64,000 nucleotides of DNA from positions 26,627-90,626 of the forward strand of contig CANCVB010000009.1 of assembly GCA_947381415.1 (NCBI GenBank), in the 5' to 3' direction. The notes beneath the pieces were generated by a model. That model did not search any database. It was given only the letters and a program-made list of their open reading frames with translations, and had not been told where the DNA came from. Origin of the DNA: Burkholderiales bacterium. Lineage in GTDB: Bacteria; Pseudomonadota; Gammaproteobacteria; Burkholderiales; Burkholderiaceae_C. Position numbers and translations under genes: made by a program. Below, one piece after another: positions 62,653 to 64,000 of the stretch (its first letter is position 1; each line of letters starts with the position of its first letter).

Positions 62653-63528
62653 TCACAGGGCGTTCAGAGGGATTTTGGCGTAGGCAATGCCATTGTCTTC
62701 CTTGGGTGGCAACTCACCCGCACGAATGTTGATTTGCACCGCAGGCAAGATGAGCACAGGCATTTCCAAGGTGGCGTCGCGCTGGGTGCGCATCTCCACA
62801 AACTGGGCTTCGCTGATGCCGTCATGCACATGGATGTTTTGGGCCTTTTGCTCGGCCACGGTGGTTTCGAAGTTCACAGGGCGGCCATTGGGTGGGTAGT
62901 CGTGGCACATGAACAAGCGGGTGGCGGGTGGCAGGCTCAAAATTTTGCGGGTGGAGGCGTACAAGGTTTTGGCATCCCCTCCTGGGAAGTCACAGCGGGC
63001 GGTGCCCACATCGGGCATGAACATGGTGTCGCCAACGAACACGGCGTCGCCAAATTGGTAGGCCACGCAAGCGGGGGTGTGGCCAGGCACATACATGGTG
63101 TGGCCGCTGAGGCCGCCCACTTGAATGGTTTCTCCGTCTTTGAACAAATGGTCAAACTGAGAGCCGTCGAGCTTGAAGCTGTCTTCCATGTTGAAGATGC
63201 CCTTGAACACTTTTTGCACGCCACTGATGTGGTCGCCAATGGCGGTCTTGCCGCCAAGGTGCTGTTTCAAATACGGTGCGGCGGTCAAGTGGTCGGCGTG
63301 GGCATGGGTTTCCAGAATCCAGTCCACCTTCAAGTTGTTGGTTTTGACGAATTCGATGACTTTGTCAGCTGACTTGTGGCTGGTGCGGCCCGACTTGGGG
63401 TCGTAATCCAACACCGAGTCGATGATGGCGCAGGACGAGCCTGGCTTTTCATAAACGACGTAGGTGACGGTCCAGGTGGCGGGGTCAAAAATGCCGTGAA
63501 CGAGTGGATTGACAGTGGCTGTGGTCAT
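62653..63528 (-). CDS. blh: Blh-type metallo-beta-lactamase-fold hydrolase (persulfide dioxygenase-like)
   Basis: The 291-residue protein has the MBL metal site ETHAHADHLTAAPYLK (HxHxDH) and further ligands in YVPGHTPACVAYQ, VGDTMFMPDVGTARCDFPGGDA and MFMCHDYPPNGR-type LFMCHDYPP. It resembles Blh of Xylella/Agrobacterium and ETHE1-like sulfur dioxygenases, which oxidise glutathione persulfide to sulfite. Its ribosome site CAGGAG is strong. It is divergent from the bigR-type regulator, with an inverted repeat in between. It is co-transcribed with trxC. Confidence 0.87.
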   Translation of the reverse strand: MTTATVNPLVHGIFDPATWTVTYVVYEKPGSSCAIIDSVLDYDPKSGRTSHKSADKVIEFVKTNNLKVDWILETHAHADHLTAAPYLKQHLGGKTAIGDHISGVQKVFKGIFNMEDSFKLDGSQFDHLFKDGETIQVGGLSGHTMYVPGHTPACVAYQFGDAVFVGDTMFMPDVGTARCDFPGGDAKTLYASTRKILSLPPATRLFMCHDYPPNGRPVNFETTVAEQKAQNIHVHDGISEAQFVEMRTQRDATLEMPVLILPAVQINIRAGELPPKEDNGIAYAKIPLNAL

Positions 63529-63560
63529 CGAGAACTCCTGTTGAATTAGATTTCCGATAA

Positions 63561-63591
63561 TATATTGACAAATATTTTGTTTGTCAATATA
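63561..63591. promoter_or_regulatory. Inverted-repeat operator between blh and the ArsR/BigR-type gene
   Basis: TATATTGACAAA and TTTGTCAATATA form a perfect 12-base inverted repeat with a 7-base spacer, in the centre of the 101-base divergent gap. It fits an ArsR-family dimer site that would repress both directions. AT-rich operators of this kind are described for BigR-like repressors. Confidence 0.75.
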
Positions 63592-63629
63592 CTTTTCACA
63601 TCTTCTTCAAAAAACAGGACTTTTCGCCC

Positions 63630-63959
63630 ATGGATACCACCACCTTGGACCTCGACAAAATGAAAGCCTCGGCCGGAAACGCCTGCCGGCTGATGAAAGT
63701 GCTCTCCAACCCCGACCGCCTGATGCTGCTGTGCCAGCTGTCCCAAAGTGAAAAACGGGTGGGCGAGTTGGAAGAAATTTTGGGCATTGTGCAGCCCACC
63801 CTGTCCCAGCAACTCACCGTTTTGCGTGAGGAAGATCTGGTGACCACCCGCCGCGACGGCAAAAACATCTATTACCAAATTGCCAGCCCCCAGGCGCTGG
63901 CGGTCATGAACGTTTTATTTGAGCAATTTTGCGGACCACAAGCAGGAGCATCAGCATGA
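63630..63959 (+). CDS. bigR: ArsR-family redox regulator, BigR/SqrR-like
   Basis: The 109-residue regulator has a winged helix (VGELEEILGIVQPTLSQQLTVLREEDLVTTRRDGKNIYYQIA). It lacks the metal-binding CxC of ArsR. Two cysteines at about 35 (LMLLCQLSQ) and 101 (FEQFCGPQ) match the dithiol switch of BigR, SqrR and YgaV, which form a polysulfide bridge and release DNA when reactive sulfur is present. A third Cys is at 19. The following transporter gene overlaps its stop by ATGA, so the regulator heads a second operon. Confidence 0.85.
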   Translation: MDTTTLDLDKMKASAGNACRLMKVLSNPDRLMLLCQLSQSEKRVGELEEILGIVQPTLSQQLTVLREEDLVTTRRDGKNIYYQIASPQALAVMNVLFEQFCGPQAGASA

Positions 63960-64000
63960 ATCTAGATTGGGCAAATTTCACGCCTTTCGCCTCTCTCACT
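63956..64000 (+). CDS. YeeE/YedE-family sulfur transporter (5' fragment, cut by window edge)
   Basis: Only 15 codons are visible (MNLDWANFTPFASLT). They match the characteristic start of YeeE/YedE (DUF395) membrane proteins, which take up thiosulfate or related sulfur compounds. The ATG overlaps the stop of the BigR-like gene, and this gene order (regulator, YeeE/YedE pair, Blh) is known from bigR loci. The call rests on a short fragment plus context. Confidence 0.65.
   Translation, partial: MNLDWANFTPFASLT

Noticed and set aside
62629-63372. Plus-strand ORF of 247 codons
   Set aside because: It is antisense to the Blh-type MBL hydrolase, whose metal motifs are intact; the plus product is Val/His/Gly-rich noise.
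1-64000. Search for mobile elements, CRISPR arrays, tRNA and rRNA genes
   Set aside because: No transposase, integrase, terminal repeats, repeat-spacer arrays, tRNA cloverleafs or rRNA segments were seen on reading the sequence and the ORF track.

Overview
The window looks like chromosomal DNA from a betaproteobacterium of the order Burkholderiales, probably a Comamonadaceae-type freshwater organism. This is an inference from gene content and protein character (homodimeric AceE, UmuDC, a spermidine/putrescine-type ABC cassette, an Anbu cassette, PuuE-type allantoinase, BigR/Blh sulfur genes). GC content is moderate and genes are very tightly packed, with many ATGA/TAATG/TGATG junctions. I see no tRNA, rRNA, insertion sequence, integrase, prophage or CRISPR array. 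All large ORFs appear intact except the genes cut by the window edges: opdA on the left and a YeeE/YedE gene on the right.

Layout. 0-9 kb: housekeeping and small genes (opdA, rpiA, pyrD, a secreted PLD-type nuclease, a DnaQ-like exonuclease, aroQ-MAPEG, a haloacid dehalogenase, a first bactofilin, a DUF4337 membrane protein). 9-13 kb: a minus-strand operon of a quinone oxidoreductase, a His-rich DUF2796/ZrgA-like zinc protein, a LolD/MacB-type ATPase, an FtsX-type permease and a DUF3299 protein, probably a zinc-handling system. 13.4-15.1 kb: SOS-controlled umuDC behind a perfect CTGT-N8-ACAG LexA box. 15-19 kb: yaeQ, a 2-keto-4-pentenoate-type hydratase, and a secreted PQQ-type sugar dehydrogenase followed by a c-type cytochrome.

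19.1-26.3 kb is the most notable region: a complete ebo cluster on the minus strand in the order eboB-eboF-eboD-eboE-eboC-eboA, with a ferredoxin gene at its end. It encodes a TatD-like hydrolase, an alkaline-phosphatase-superfamily protein, a 3-dehydroquinate-synthase-like sugar-phosphate cyclase, a TIM-barrel isomerase/epimerase-like protein, a UbiA-type membrane transferase and EboA. In cyanobacteria this cluster is tied to moving a scytonemin precursor to the periplasm. Here no scytonemin genes are present, so its substrate is unknown. A second bactofilin lies just upstream. It is followed by three unrecognised genes (27.0-29.4 kb), two of them membrane proteins with N-terminal zinc ribbons.

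29-38 kb: a SAF-domain oxidoreductase coupled to a phytanoyl-CoA dioxygenase-family gene; a TPR protein; an Lrp-type regulator divergent from a stand-alone AceE-like 2-oxoacid dehydrogenase; serC coupled to a MerR regulator; and an Rrf2 regulator lacking the usual cluster cysteines. 38-44 kb: a NaChBac-type channel, an MpaB/DUF2236 protein and the four-gene Anbu cassette (circularly permuted ATP-grasp, alpha-E, transglutaminase, Anbu protease). 44-52 kb: a nitrogen-scavenging region, with puuE and an M20 peptidase facing a minus-strand operon of a polyamine-type ABC transporter, a GntR/FCD regulator and an Asp/Glu/hydantoin racemase. 52-55.7 kb: upp in an unusually tight run with a CitE-like lyase, a MaoC hydratase, a FAH-family protein, a cupin and a YqiA-type esterase. 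55.7-64 kb: an orphan protein, a two-component system, a D-aminoacylase, a Cys-rich secreted protein, a thiolase, and a sulfur-stress locus (Blh-type MBL hydrolase, trxC, bigR-like regulator, YeeE/YedE) around a perfect 12-bp inverted repeat.
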